This document shows positions 1 to 8,357 of a DNA stretch of 64,000 nt, one piece after another; within the stretch, counting starts at the first letter, position 1, and each line of letters starts with the position of its first letter. Made by a program: the position numbers and the translations under genes. Source of the stretch: Mycobacterium sp. OTB74. GTDB taxonomy: Bacteria; Actinomycetota; Actinomycetes; Mycobacteriales; Mycobacteriaceae. The stretch spans positions 62,001 to 126,000 of the forward strand of contig NZ_JARXVD010000015.1 in assembly GCF_029892685.1 (NCBI RefSeq), given 5' to 3'. The notes under the pieces were generated by a model. That model did not search any database. It was not told where the DNA came from and saw only the letters and a program-made list of their open reading frames with translations.

Positions 1-46
1 CGGCGTGCCGCGTCATACAGGGCGTGACGATGCGCGCCCAAAGCGC

Positions 47-823
47 TCAGGGCAGGGCGAAGGGCAGGTCCACTCCGGTGTGGGCCAGGCAATGCGTGCA
101 GCTGCGCTCGGCGTCGACCCGGCTGATCGCGTCCCGCAACGACTGTTTGAACGCGGGCATATTGCGCTCGAACTCGGCGAATACATCGACCGCCGTCACG
201 CCGCCGCCCGCTTCGATGCCGGCATCCAGATCGGTGACCAAAGCTATTGGTGCATAACATATTTCCAGTTCACGAGCCAGTACCGCCTCGGGATACCCCG
301 TCATGTTGACCAGGGTGAACCCCTGCGAAGCGAACCACTTGCTTTCAGCGCGGGTGGAGAACCGCGGCCCCTGAATCACCACCATGGTGCCGCCGTCGGT
401 GACGCCGGGTTGCGCGGCCGCGGCAGCCCGCAACGTCGGGCAGTACGGGTCGGCGAACCCGACGTGAATACCGCTGGAATCGAAATAGGTATCGGCGCGG
501 CCACTGGTGCGGTCGACGAGCTGATCGGGCACCACAACCGATCCGGGGCCGAGTTCTGCAGTCAGGCTGCCGACCGCGCATGGCGCAAAAATCCTCCGCA
601 CCCCCAACATCCGCAGCGCCCACATGTTGGCGCGGTACGGCACGGTGTGCGGCGAGAACTCATGGCCGGTCCCGTGTCTCGGAAGAAACGCCACTTCGTG
701 CCCGCCGATGGCGCCGACGGTGATCGCGGCACTGGGCGGTCCGTAAGGCGTATCGAGCGTGACGCTACGGGCGTCGTCCCCGAAGAACGTGTAGAAGCCG
801 CTACCGCCAATTACTCCGAGCAT
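47..823 (-). CDS. mtnP: S-methyl-5'-thioadenosine phosphorylase (MTAP/PNP family)
   Basis: This cytoplasmic enzyme phosphorolyses methylthioadenosine to adenine and methylthioribose-1-phosphate in methionine salvage. The 258-aa product has the PNP/UDP phosphorylase fold signatures: the phosphate loop GGSGF at residues 6-10, PRHGTGHEFSPH near 48-59, and NMTGYPEAVLARE towards the C-terminus. The ATG start lies 3 nt after the stop of the upstream small gene, so the two are probably co-transcribed. It corresponds to M. tuberculosis Rv0535 by order and length. Substrate preference (MTA rather than inosine or guanosine) is inferred from the family. Confidence 0.9.
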   Translation of the reverse strand: MLGVIGGSGFYTFFGDDARSVTLDTPYGPPSAAITVGAIGGHEVAFLPRHGTGHEFSPHTVPYRANMWALRMLGVRRIFAPCAVGSLTAELGPGSVVVPDQLVDRTSGRADTYFDSSGIHVGFADPYCPTLRAAAAAQPGVTDGGTMVVIQGPRFSTRAESKWFASQGFTLVNMTGYPEAVLARELEICYAPIALVTDLDAGIEAGGGVTAVDVFAEFERNMPAFKQSLRDAISRVDAERSCTHCLAHTGVDLPFALP

Positions 824-826
824 GGG

Positions 827-1087
827 TTATTCGGCGTCGGTCTCCGCTCCCGGCGCCCGGTCTGCCTCCAGGTCGTCAGCCTCGTCCCGGTCCAGCTGTG
901 CACGGGCCTGACGAGCGCTATCCCGGATGGCGAACGCATCGGTTGCCAACCCACCGATCGAGGTCGCCACGTCCTTGACCGCCCCGATGATGATGTTGGT
1001 GACCTCGCCAACGGTGGACGTCACCGCTTCAACGGATTCCTGCAGTACGTCCTTGCGGATCTCGTTCTTGCTGATTCGATCCTTCAT
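827..1087 (-). CDS. small conserved hypothetical protein (86 aa)
   Basis: I do not recognise a named family. The 86-aa product starts MKDRISKNEIRKDVLQES, has a central hydrophobic to amphipathic stretch (VTNIIIGAVKDVATSIGGLA, about residues 30-50), and ends in a charged, acidic tail. A longer reading frame extends upstream, but the ATG at 1087 is the first that avoids the tandem repeat at 1115-1175. It ends 3 nt before mtnP and probably shares its transcript. It may be membrane-associated; its function is unknown. Confidence 0.6.
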   Translation of the reverse strand: MKDRISKNEIRKDVLQESVEAVTSTVGEVTNIIIGAVKDVATSIGGLATDAFAIRDSARQARAQLDRDEADDLEADRAPGAETDAE

Positions 1088-1114
1088 GCCGATAAGTGTA
1101 GGGCCGTGCGACGA

Positions 1115-1175
1115 TGGGGCGAGCGAAGCGACGGGTAGATCACACTGGGGCGAGCGAAGCGACGGGAAGATCACA
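1115..1175. repeat. 31-bp tandem direct repeat, two copies
   Basis: Two copies of a 30-nt unit beginning TGGGGCGAGCGAAGCGACGG lie at 1115-1144 and 1146-1175 with a 31-nt period and one mismatch (T/A). They occupy the divergent promoter gap between the 86-aa gene and menA. The unit is a candidate variable-number tandem repeat; no regulatory role is shown by the sequence. Confidence 0.85.
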
Positions 1176-1214
1176 TCCGGTCACGCGACGCACCGAGAAC
1201 ATGGAAGGACGCGG

Positions 1215-2087
1215 GTGGCCAGTCTTGCGCAATGGGTAGAGGGCGCCCGCCCGCGGACCCTGCCCAACGCCGTTGCACCGGTGCTCGTCGGAACCGGAGC
1301 CGCGGCCTGGCTTGGTTCCGAAGTGTGGTGGAAAGCCGCTCTGGCGCTTGTTGTTTCGTTGGCGCTGATCGTCGGCGTCAACTACGCCAACGACTACTCG
1401 GACGGCATCCGGGGCACTGACGACGATCGCGCCGGGCCCGTGCGGCTGGTCGGCTCCAGGCTGGCGTCGCCCAGGGCAGTGCTGGCCGCAGCAGTGATAA
1501 GCCTGGGCGTCGCCGCTGCGGCAGGATTGGCATTGGCGCTGGTGAGCGAGCCGTGGCTGATCGCGATGGGCGCGGCTTGCATCGCGGGCGCCTGGCTGTA
1601 CACCGGCGGCGCCAACCCCTACGGCTACCGCGGTCTTGGCGAGGTCGCGGTATTCGTGTTCTTTGGTCTGGTCGCCGTGCTCGGCACGCAGTTCACCCAG
1701 GCCCTGCGGGTCGACTGGGTAGGTGGCCTGCTGGCGGTGTCGATCGGAGCGCTGTCCTCAGCGGTGTTGGTGGCCAACAACCTTCGCGACATCCCGACCG
1801 ATGAGACCTCAGGAAAGATCACGCTGGCAGTGCGCCTGGGCGACGCGCGTACCCGGGTGCTCTACCAAGCTCTGGTTGCGCTGCCGTTCCTACTGACCGC
1901 GGTGCTGATGCTGGCGACGCCATGGTGTGCGGTCGGGTTTTTGGCGCTGCCACTGGCAGTGCGAGCGGGCCGCCCAGTGCGGTCCGGACTTACGGGTCGC
2001 GAGCTGATCCCGGTGCTGCGGGACACCGGGATGGCCATGCTGGTGTGGGCGGTACTTCTGACGACGGCTCTGATAGTCGCGCGCTGA
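1215..2087 (+). CDS. menA: 1,4-dihydroxy-2-naphthoate octaprenyltransferase MenA
   Basis: This integral membrane UbiA-family prenyltransferase attaches the polyprenyl chain to DHNA, giving demethylmenaquinone. The 290-aa product has both aspartate-rich motifs of the family, NDYSDG near residue 59 and RDIPTDETSG near 190, and about nine hydrophobic segments. The start is the GTG at 1215, preceded by GGAAGGA; it gives VASLAQWVEGARPRTLP and matches the family length. Upstream in-frame codons run into the repeat. In M. tuberculosis menA neighbours fabH and PE_PGRS6, which are absent here. Confidence 0.93.
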   Translation: MASLAQWVEGARPRTLPNAVAPVLVGTGAAAWLGSEVWWKAALALVVSLALIVGVNYANDYSDGIRGTDDDRAGPVRLVGSRLASPRAVLAAAVISLGVAAAAGLALALVSEPWLIAMGAACIAGAWLYTGGANPYGYRGLGEVAVFVFFGLVAVLGTQFTQALRVDWVGGLLAVSIGALSSAVLVANNLRDIPTDETSGKITLAVRLGDARTRVLYQALVALPFLLTAVLMLATPWCAVGFLALPLAVRAGRPVRSGLTGRELIPVLRDTGMAMLVWAVLLTTALIVAR

Positions 2088-2100
2088 CGCCCAGCGGGTG

Positions 2101-2406
2101 TCAGTTGTCGGATTCGTCGCCCTGCAGGCGTGCCCGCAGCTGGTCTCGTTCGGTGCGGCGACGCTCGTCGACCGCCGCAACTGACGCGGTGGCCCGGCGG
2201 CGCAGCGGCGCGAACAGCCAGATACCCAACGGCATACCCAGCACGATCGCGAACAGCAGCGCAACCATAAGTGGAAGTTGGTGGATGCCCAGCAGCAGTC
2301 CGGCGCCATAGATGACGCCGGTCAGCGCGGCGACAAGCACCAGCCGCGCCGCGGCATAGGCGGCGACATCGAGCAGCAATCGCGGCCAGGACGGAGTATC
2401 AGACAC
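2101..2406 (-). CDS. DUF4229-type small membrane protein (Rv0531-like)
   Basis: The 101-aa protein has two N-terminal hydrophobic segments (about residues 8-30 and 42-65) followed by a charged cytoplasmic tail rich in Arg and acidic residues (RRRATASVAAVDERRRTERD). This layout fits DUF4229, a family of unknown function. It is convergent with menA, 13 nt apart. Placement next to the cytochrome c maturation operon matches Rv0531. Confidence 0.7.
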   Translation of the reverse strand: MSDTPSWPRLLLDVAAYAAARLVLVAALTGVIYGAGLLLGIHQLPLMVALLFAIVLGMPLGIWLFAPLRRRATASVAAVDERRRTERDQLRARLQGDESDN

Positions 2407-2453
2407 AACCCGAGCCTACCGACGGCGCGTATATTCGATGAAAGGAGGTTTCC

Positions 2454-2600
2454 GTGCAGTTTTTGCTCCTCAGCGCTCTCATCGCGCTGCTGGCCTACTT
2501 GGGCTGGCGGGTCACGCGTGCTTCGGCCACTCGTACCGGCAGCACCCGCGTCATCGGACCAGACGATGATCCGGAATTCCTGCGTCGACTCGGCGGCTGA
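2454..2600 (+). CDS. 48-aa single-pass membrane microprotein
   Basis: A GTG at 2454 sits 5 nt after a near-perfect Shine-Dalgarno AAAGGAGG (2441-2448), with a TATATT -10-like box at 2430-2435. The 48-aa product (start VQFLLLSALIALLAYLGWRV) has one N-terminal membrane helix and a cytoplasmic tail ending in an acidic-aromatic patch (PDDDPEFLRRLGG). It resembles the small conserved ORF next to Rv0530 in M. tuberculosis. The strong RBS and clean ORF support expression; the function is unknown. Confidence 0.75.
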   Translation: MQFLLLSALIALLAYLGWRVTRASATRTGSTRVIGPDDDPEFLRRLGG

Positions 2601-2620
2601 GGCAGGCTGAGCCACACCCT

Positions 2621-3787
2621 CTAAAGCGCCAGTGGGAAGCCGTCGGCTACCGCACCGGCCAACTCCAGCAACGCATCTCGCGTCTCCGGGCGCAGCCGGT
2701 CCAGGCTGATCTCGGCGCCCTCCTCCAAATGCGGGTCGAACGGCACCAGCCGCACCGACCTGCAACGCCGGGCGAAATGGTCAACCACCTTGCGCAGATC
2801 GACCTTGCCTGACCGCGGCCGCACCGCGTTGATCACGGCGATCGCGTTGCTCACCAAATCCTGATAACCGTGCGCCTCAAGCCAATCCAGCGTGGCCGAT
2901 GCGCTGCGGGCTCCGTCCACCGAGCCCGAGCTGATGACGATCAGCACGTCTGCGTGCTCAAGTACAGCACCCATTGCCGAGTGCAGCATGCCGGTGCCGC
3001 AGTCGGTGAGCACCAGCCGGTAATACTTCTCCAGCACCGCGAGCGTCTGTGCGTAATCCTCCGAGCTGAATGCCTCGGATACCGCCGGATCGCTCTCCGA
3101 CGCGAGCACTTCCAGCTGACTGGGTCCACGTGACGTGTAGTTGCGCACGTCGCTGTAGCTGGTGATGCCCTCCGCGTCGCGCAGCAGGTGACGCACGGTC
3201 GCCGGGGTCTCCAGTGGCACCTTCTGGCTCAAGGTGCCGCGGTCGGGGTTGGCGTCGACGGCGATCACGCGGTCGCTGCGGATCGACGCGAACGTCGCAC
3301 CAAGGGTCGCGGTGATGGTCGTCTTGCCCACGCCGCCTTTGAGCGACAGCAGCGCAATTCGGTAGCAGTCCCGCAGCGGTTGGTTCACCTGTGCGGTAAG
3401 GCCCTTGTGCTCCAGCAATTTCCGTGGCTCACCCGGATTCACCAAGGTTCCCGTGGCGTAGTACACCCACTTGCGCCAGCCGCTCGACGGTGCGCGCCCG
3501 GGTCGGGTCAGCAGTGCAATGGTCTCCGGGTCCACGGTGCGGGTAACGGGCGGTTCCGGCGCTGACGGCTCTGGCGACTCCGAAGGCTCGGGCGGCCCCG
3601 ACGGCTCTGACACCTGTGATGGCTCTGCTGTCGCGGTTGGCTCGGGCGTGCCCGACGTCTCCTCCGCGACTACGGGCACAACCTCAACCGAGTCCAGGAC
3701 GATCTCGGCAAGCTCCGCGGGGCCGAATACGACGGCCGGAGAAACAAAGTTTCTGAATCGGCCCTGTGCCCGGAACGACGGGGTCAA
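2621..3787 (-). CDS. MinD/ParA-like P-loop ATPase (Rv0530-like)
   Basis: The product of about 388 aa has a deviant Walker A motif (LKGGVGKTTIT, near residue 148) typical of MinD/ParA/Mrp ATPases, and a conserved DANPDRGTLSQKV downstream. Before it lies a low-complexity linker of Pro-Glu-Ser repeats (about residues 40-85). It is the last gene of the haem/cytochrome c operon. The start is uncertain: two in-frame TTG codons (3793, 3787) lie at the ccsA stop, and the longer open frame upstream is overlap with ccsA. A partitioning or membrane-positioning role is inference. Confidence 0.8.
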   Translation of the reverse strand: MTPSFRAQGRFRNFVSPAVVFGPAELAEIVLDSVEVVPVVAEETSGTPEPTATAEPSQVSEPSGPPEPSESPEPSAPEPPVTRTVDPETIALLTRPGRAPSSGWRKWVYYATGTLVNPGEPRKLLEHKGLTAQVNQPLRDCYRIALLSLKGGVGKTTITATLGATFASIRSDRVIAVDANPDRGTLSQKVPLETPATVRHLLRDAEGITSYSDVRNYTSRGPSQLEVLASESDPAVSEAFSSEDYAQTLAVLEKYYRLVLTDCGTGMLHSAMGAVLEHADVLIVISSGSVDGARSASATLDWLEAHGYQDLVSNAIAVINAVRPRSGKVDLRKVVDHFARRCRSVRLVPFDPHLEEGAEISLDRLRPETRDALLELAGAVADGFPLAL

Positions 3788-3789
3788 GC

Positions 3790-4794
3790 TCAACCCACCC
3801 CGGCGTAGGAATGCAGGCCGACGGTCACCAGATTGATGAAGAACAGGTTGAACACCATCGCCACGAAGCCGACGACGTTGATCCACGCGGCCTTCTTGTC
3901 CCGCCAGCCGGCGGTTGACCGGGCGTGCAGGTAAGCGGCGTACACCACCCAGGCCACGAACGACACCGTCTCCTTGGGGTCCCAGCCCCAGTACCGGCCC
4001 CAGGCCTCCTCGGCCCAGATGGCTCCGAAGATGACGCCGAAGCCGAAGATTGGGAATGCGAAAATGGTTGTCCGGTAAGCGATGCGGTCCAGGGTCTGGG
4101 CATCGGGCAGGCGACTGACGATGCGGGCCAGAGTGCCGTCCCGACCTGGCTCGGCCAGCGGCGACATCTTCAGCAGAAACAGGATGCTGGCGACGCCGGC
4201 GACCAGGAACACCCCGGAACCGAGGCTGACCACCGACACATGGATCGGCAGCCAGTACGACTGCAGCGCGGGCATCACCGGAGCGGCATTGGTGTACAGC
4301 CACTTACCCGAGACCGCCAGCAGGATCAGCACCGGAACCAGCACGAACACCCACAGCGCCCGGAACTGCGGCTTGCGCAACACGATTGCCGCCGCGATCA
4401 GCCCGCTGAAACTGGTCAGGTTGATGAACTCGTACATGTTGCCCCACGGCACCCGCATGGTGGCCCAGCCGCGCAGCACGATGCAGGCGAACAGCATGGC
4501 AATGCCGACATACACCAGCGACAGCCCGACTCGGCCGATCCGCTCATCTACGCTGCGCGTGGGCTCCTCTATCACCACACCCGGGGTGGTGCTGTTGGCG
4601 CCGACGCCTGCGGCGCCGCCGACGCTTGCCCCTGCCATCTGCTCTTCGCGCGAGCGCTCATCGGCCTTGCGGCCCCGGCTGTAGGCCAGCTCAACGGCCA
4701 ACAGCAGCAGGGCGGCGACCAAGACGACCACCGACGTGGTGAACGCCCAGTCCGAGTACCGGGCCAGCCCGATGTCGATGTGCTCTGTATTCAC
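3790..4794 (-). CDS. ccsA: cytochrome c biogenesis protein CcsA/CcsB (ResC)
   Basis: This is the haem-handling membrane subunit of system II cytochrome c synthetase, which delivers haem to the exported apocytochrome. The 334-aa product has multiple transmembrane segments and the family WWD-type haem motif (AWGRYWGWDPKE, near residue 265) with flanking His (AYLHARS). The GTG start overlaps the resB stop by one base (TAGTG), indicating translational coupling. It forms the synthetase with ResB. Confidence 0.93.
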   Translation of the reverse strand: MNTEHIDIGLARYSDWAFTTSVVVLVAALLLLAVELAYSRGRKADERSREEQMAGASVGGAAGVGANSTTPGVVIEEPTRSVDERIGRVGLSLVYVGIAMLFACIVLRGWATMRVPWGNMYEFINLTSFSGLIAAAIVLRKPQFRALWVFVLVPVLILLAVSGKWLYTNAAPVMPALQSYWLPIHVSVVSLGSGVFLVAGVASILFLLKMSPLAEPGRDGTLARIVSRLPDAQTLDRIAYRTTIFAFPIFGFGVIFGAIWAEEAWGRYWGWDPKETVSFVAWVVYAAYLHARSTAGWRDKKAAWINVVGFVAMVFNLFFINLVTVGLHSYAGVG

Positions 4795-6404
4795 TATGCC
4801 TCCGCCTCGGGACCCACCAGCCGCGCGGTGAGCCGCTCGAACTCATCGCCCCACCCCGAGTTGTCGGAGCGGGCCAGGCCGCCGAGCTCGACGCTTACGC
4901 TACCCGGCTGCACTGGCTCGATCCGAATCCAAATCCGGCGTCGGCGCACCACGAGCGACACCAGTAGCCCGGCCATCATGGTCAGCGCGAACACCAGCAC
5001 CCACGCCTGGGCCGGGTCGTGCGACACCTGCACGTTGATGAACGGCACCGCGCCGTCGAACCGGACGACAGTGCCGTCGTCCAGCTTGGCCTGCTCCCCA
5101 GTCTTCAGGTTCACCCGGGCCTGCTTGGTCAGCCGGTGTTGTTCGATCATCTTCGGGTCCAGCGAGAACAGCGATTGCGGGCGGCCGGTGTCCAGGCCGG
5201 TGTCGCCGCGGTAGATGTCCACGGCGACGGCCGGCGAATTCAGCGCCGGGAAGCTCGAAGACAGCAGCTTGCCGTCCATTTCGGCGGTCGGCGCGAACAG
5301 CCCCTGGATGGCGATCTGGTGCTTACGGCGCTCCCGTTCGTCCGGATAGGTGCCGCCAGGCGGGTCGACGCGCACCACACCGGAAGACAGCAGCGTCAGC
5401 GGGCTGTCCGGACGCCATTGCACCGTCGAGGTGCGGCTCTGCCCGTTCGGGAAGGTGACGGTGAAGGTCGGCGCGTAGCCGTGCCCTTGCAGGTAGATGC
5501 GGTCGCCACCGATGCGCAACGGGTGGTTGACCTCCAGCCGGTAGGGCCGCCAGGTGTCGGTGTTCAGGTCGGCGCCGTCCTGGTAGTCCACGTTGGCCGC
5601 GAACATGGTGGCCTGACCGCTGGGCAGGTAATGGGCGTCGAAGTTGTGCACTCGCAGGCAGGTGGGGTGCAGCGAGGTGCCGTCGACGACGTTTCCGGCC
5701 CGGAACGAGTCGAAGGCGGCGGGCGAGGCTGAGCAGAAACCGGGCCCGCCGTCGGCAATGACGATGACGTTGCCCTCGTAGCCGAACATCTTGCCCGCGG
5801 CCACCGCGACCAACAGGCCCAACAGCGAGAAGTGGAAGACGATGTTGCCGAACTCGCGCAGGTAGCCCTTTTCGGCCGATATCTCGGTGACACCGTCCTC
5901 GGTGCGGGTCACCTGCCGCCAACCCTTCAACCTGGCCGACATCCGTCGCGCGACTGGTTCCGGTTCACCGGGCAGCTCGGTCTCGAAGTGTTTGGGCAGC
6001 CGGGCCAGGTTGCGCGGCGCCGGCACCGGAGTGGCCCGCAAGCTGCGGATGTGCTCGATCAGCCGCGGGGTCAGGCAGCCCACCAGCGAGATGAACAGCA
6101 GCACGTAGATGGCGGTGAACCAGAAACTGGAGAACACCGAGAACGCCTGCACCTTGTCCAGCCAGGGACCGATGGTCGGATGCTTGGCCAGATACTCGTC
6201 GACCTTGCCTGCGTTGAGCGAGCGCTGCGGCAGCAGCGCACCAGGAATGGCACCGAGAGCCAGCAGGAACAGCAGCACCAACGCGGTGCCCATGGACGTC
6301 AGGCTCCGCCAGGTGTTACGGAAGAGCGCGAGCAGGCGCTTCAGCACCCCTGGACGCTGCGTTTCGGGGGCCTTAGCGCCAGGTCGCGAATCGACTTCGG
6401 TCAT
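4794..6404 (-). CDS. resB: cytochrome c biogenesis protein ResB
   Basis: ResB is the second subunit of system II cytochrome c synthetase. The 536-aa product has N-terminal hydrophobic helices (about residues 35-55 and 100-130), a third near 190, a large extracytoplasmic domain, and a final helix near 470. The chosen ATG at 6404 overlaps the ccdA stop by 4 nt; the open frame further upstream is overlap with ccdA. Length agrees with Rv0528 (about 529 aa). Confidence 0.93.
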   Translation of the reverse strand: MTEVDSRPGAKAPETQRPGVLKRLLALFRNTWRSLTSMGTALVLLFLLALGAIPGALLPQRSLNAGKVDEYLAKHPTIGPWLDKVQAFSVFSSFWFTAIYVLLFISLVGCLTPRLIEHIRSLRATPVPAPRNLARLPKHFETELPGEPEPVARRMSARLKGWRQVTRTEDGVTEISAEKGYLREFGNIVFHFSLLGLLVAVAAGKMFGYEGNVIVIADGGPGFCSASPAAFDSFRAGNVVDGTSLHPTCLRVHNFDAHYLPSGQATMFAANVDYQDGADLNTDTWRPYRLEVNHPLRIGGDRIYLQGHGYAPTFTVTFPNGQSRTSTVQWRPDSPLTLLSSGVVRVDPPGGTYPDERERRKHQIAIQGLFAPTAEMDGKLLSSSFPALNSPAVAVDIYRGDTGLDTGRPQSLFSLDPKMIEQHRLTKQARVNLKTGEQAKLDDGTVVRFDGAVPFINVQVSHDPAQAWVLVFALTMMAGLLVSLVVRRRRIWIRIEPVQPGSVSVELGGLARSDNSGWGDEFERLTARLVGPEAEA

Positions 6405-7165
6405 ATCGGCAGCCTCACATCGCTGACAAAGGCGTCGCGCACCCACGAGGTGAAGTCGTTCCACACCCCGGTGACCAGCGCGGCGCCGACGGCGATCAGC
6501 AGCAACCCACCGAACACCTGGATGGCCCTGGCATGCCGCCGCAACCAACCCAGCCCCTGCACCGCGCGGGCCGAGCCGAAGGCCAACAACACGAACGGAA
6601 TTCCCAGGCCCAGGCAGTAGGCGATGACCAGAGCCACGCCACGGGCCACGCTGGCGCCGTCGCTGGCCGATGCCACCGCGATCACCCCGGTGAGCGTGGG
6701 GCCCAGGCATGGCGTCCAGCCCAGCCCGAACACCGCACCCAGCAGTGGAGCGCCCACCAGCGTGGACACCTGACGCGGGGTGAATCGCACCTGCCGCTGC
6801 AGTGCCGGGACCAGCCCGACGAACACCAGACCCATCACGATCGTGACGACCCCGCCGATGCGTTGCAGCAGAAGCTGATTGGTGATCAGCGTCGTGGTCA
6901 GGCCCAGCACCGCCACGGCACCCATCAGAAACACGGCGGTGAACCCGGCGACGAACAGCGCGGCCGCCCCGGCCACCCGCCAGCGCTTGCCCACTGCCCC
7001 GTTACCGGAGTCGTCAACCCCGACCACCGCGGCCAGATACGACAGATAGCCCGGCACCAACGGCACCACACACGGCGAGGCGAAGGACACCAGTCCGGCC
7101 AGCAGGCTCACCCCGATCGCCACCAGCACCGGTCCGGCGGCGACGGTTTCGGCAAAACCGGTCAT
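6401..7165 (-). CDS. ccdA: cytochrome c-type biogenesis protein CcdA
   Basis: CcdA passes reducing equivalents from cytoplasmic thioredoxin across the membrane to the ResA-like thiol protein, keeping apocytochrome c cysteines reduced. The 254-aa product has six predicted helices and the two conserved redox cysteine contexts, ASPCVVPLVPGYLSYL (about residue 31) and WTPCLGPTLTG (about 152). It overlaps both neighbours by 4 nt. It fits the short CcdA form rather than full-length DsbD. Confidence 0.93.
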   Translation of the reverse strand: MTGFAETVAAGPVLVAIGVSLLAGLVSFASPCVVPLVPGYLSYLAAVVGVDDSGNGAVGKRWRVAGAAALFVAGFTAVFLMGAVAVLGLTTTLITNQLLLQRIGGVVTIVMGLVFVGLVPALQRQVRFTPRQVSTLVGAPLLGAVFGLGWTPCLGPTLTGVIAVASASDGASVARGVALVIAYCLGLGIPFVLLAFGSARAVQGLGWLRRHARAIQVFGGLLLIAVGAALVTGVWNDFTSWVRDAFVSDVRLPI

Positions 7166-7752
7166 GCGCCAGCCTCTTTGGCCAGCCGCTCGACAACGGG
7201 TTTGAGGTCCTCGGCCAGCAGCTCACGCAGGAACACCGCCGCCACCCGGTGCTGACGGTCCAGCACCAGGGTCGACGGGATGACCGTGGTCGGGTACTTG
7301 CCGCCGAACGCGATCATGGTGCGCATGGCCGGGTCATAGATCGACGGGAAGGTCACCTTGTGGTCGATGGTGAAGTCCAGCGCGGCCTGGCGGTTGGCGT
7401 CGCGGACGTCGATGCCGAGGAACGCGACGCCCTGGTCCTTGGTCGCGTCGTACACCTTCTGCAGTTCGGCGATTTCCGAACGGCAGGGGCCACACCACTG
7501 ACCCCAGATGTTGATCACCACGACCTTGCCCGAAAAGTCTTCCAGCGAAACGGTTTTCGACGGGTCAGACAGCAGCGGGCCGCGCACCGGACCGGGCTTG
7601 CCCCGGCTGGCCGGCGGGTCGTAGCTGATATCTGTCTTGCCGCCCGGCGCCACGAATTCGAACGTGCCACCCTGAGCGACGGCGTCGTCACCGGTGGAAC
7701 AGCCCGCCAACAGCGCAGCCACCGATAACACCACCGCGACCAGAGTCCTCAC
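7162..7752 (-). CDS. TlpA/ResA-like thioredoxin lipoprotein
   Basis: This is an extracytoplasmic thiol-disulphide oxidoreductase that reduces apocytochrome c. The 196-aa product has a lipoprotein signal with lipobox LLAGC (Cys18) and a TlpA-type thioredoxin domain with active site WCGPC (Cys87, Cys90). The GTG at 7752 was chosen because it starts the signal peptide and overlaps the upstream stop by 4 nt (GTGA). A longer frame lacks a signal. It is the expected electron acceptor from CcdA, one gene downstream. Confidence 0.9.
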   Translation of the reverse strand: MRTLVAVVLSVAALLAGCSTGDDAVAQGGTFEFVAPGGKTDISYDPPASRGKPGPVRGPLLSDPSKTVSLEDFSGKVVVINIWGQWCGPCRSEIAELQKVYDATKDQGVAFLGIDVRDANRQAALDFTIDHKVTFPSIYDPAMRTMIAFGGKYPTTVIPSTLVLDRQHRVAAVFLRELLAEDLKPVVERLAKEAGA

Positions 7753-8357
7753 TGTCCGGCCAGCTCCGAATACGCCCAGCCGACCATGCGCTCGTCGTGG
7801 AAATAGAACGACGTCACCGACGCCAGGTTGCACATCCGCCGGGTTGGGAAGTGGTGTAACTGCTTTCCGAGCATGGCGCGCCGCAGGGTTTCCACCGGCA
7901 ATTGATGGCTGACGCACACCGCCTCGTGGCCGGCACCGCGGGCGCGGGCACGGTCCAGTGCTCCGGTCATCCGTGCTGCAATGTGACCATAGGGCTCGCC
8001 CCACGACGGGGTCCGCGGGTCGCGCAGGTGCCACCAGTTACGCGGGTCGCGCAGGGCTCCGTCCCCGGGTGAAACTCGTTGCCCTTCAAACACATTGGTC
8101 GACTCGATCAGTTTCGGATCGGTGTCGATTGGCAACCCGTGCCTGGCGGCGATGGGCGACGCGGTCTCCTGGGCGCGCTCCAGCGGCGAGGCCACCACAT
8201 AGGTGATGTCGCGTTCGGCCAGCCAGCCTGCGACGGCTTCGGCCTGCGCGCGGCCCTTGTCGGAAAGGTGATACCCGGGCTTGCGGCCGTAGAGGATCTT
8301 CTCCGGGTTGTACACCTCGCCGTGCCGCATCACGTGCACGATCGTCTGCTCGATCAT
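7749..8357 (-). CDS. histidine phosphatase / phosphoglycerate mutase-like protein (Rv0525-like)
   Basis: The 202-aa protein belongs to the histidine phosphatase superfamily. It has the catalytic RHG motif at residues 11-13 (VMRHGEVYNPEK), a second region SPLERAQETASPIA, and VSHQLPVETLRR with the second catalytic His. Its substrate is unknown. It overlaps hemL by 4 nt and the TlpA-like gene by 4 nt, so it is co-translated within the haem/cytochrome c operon, which suggests but does not prove a role there. Confidence 0.85.
   Translation of the reverse strand: MIEQTIVHVMRHGEVYNPEKILYGRKPGYHLSDKGRAQAEAVAGWLAERDITYVVASPLERAQETASPIAARHGLPIDTDPKLIESTNVFEGQRVSPGDGALRDPRNWWHLRDPRTPSWGEPYGHIAARMTGALDRARARGAGHEAVCVSHQLPVETLRRAMLGKQLHHFPTRRMCNLASVTSFYFHDERMVGWAYSELAGQ

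Noticed and set aside
5..1138. 377-aa plus-strand ORF opposite mtnP and the 86-aa gene
   Set aside because: The minus strand encodes a convincing phosphorylase. This ORF is Arg/Gly/His-rich shadow sequence.
3925..5214. 429-aa plus-strand ORF opposite ccsA/resB
   Set aside because: It is antisense to two well-supported genes. Its composition (Gln/His/Arg-rich) is a typical high-GC shadow with no domain.
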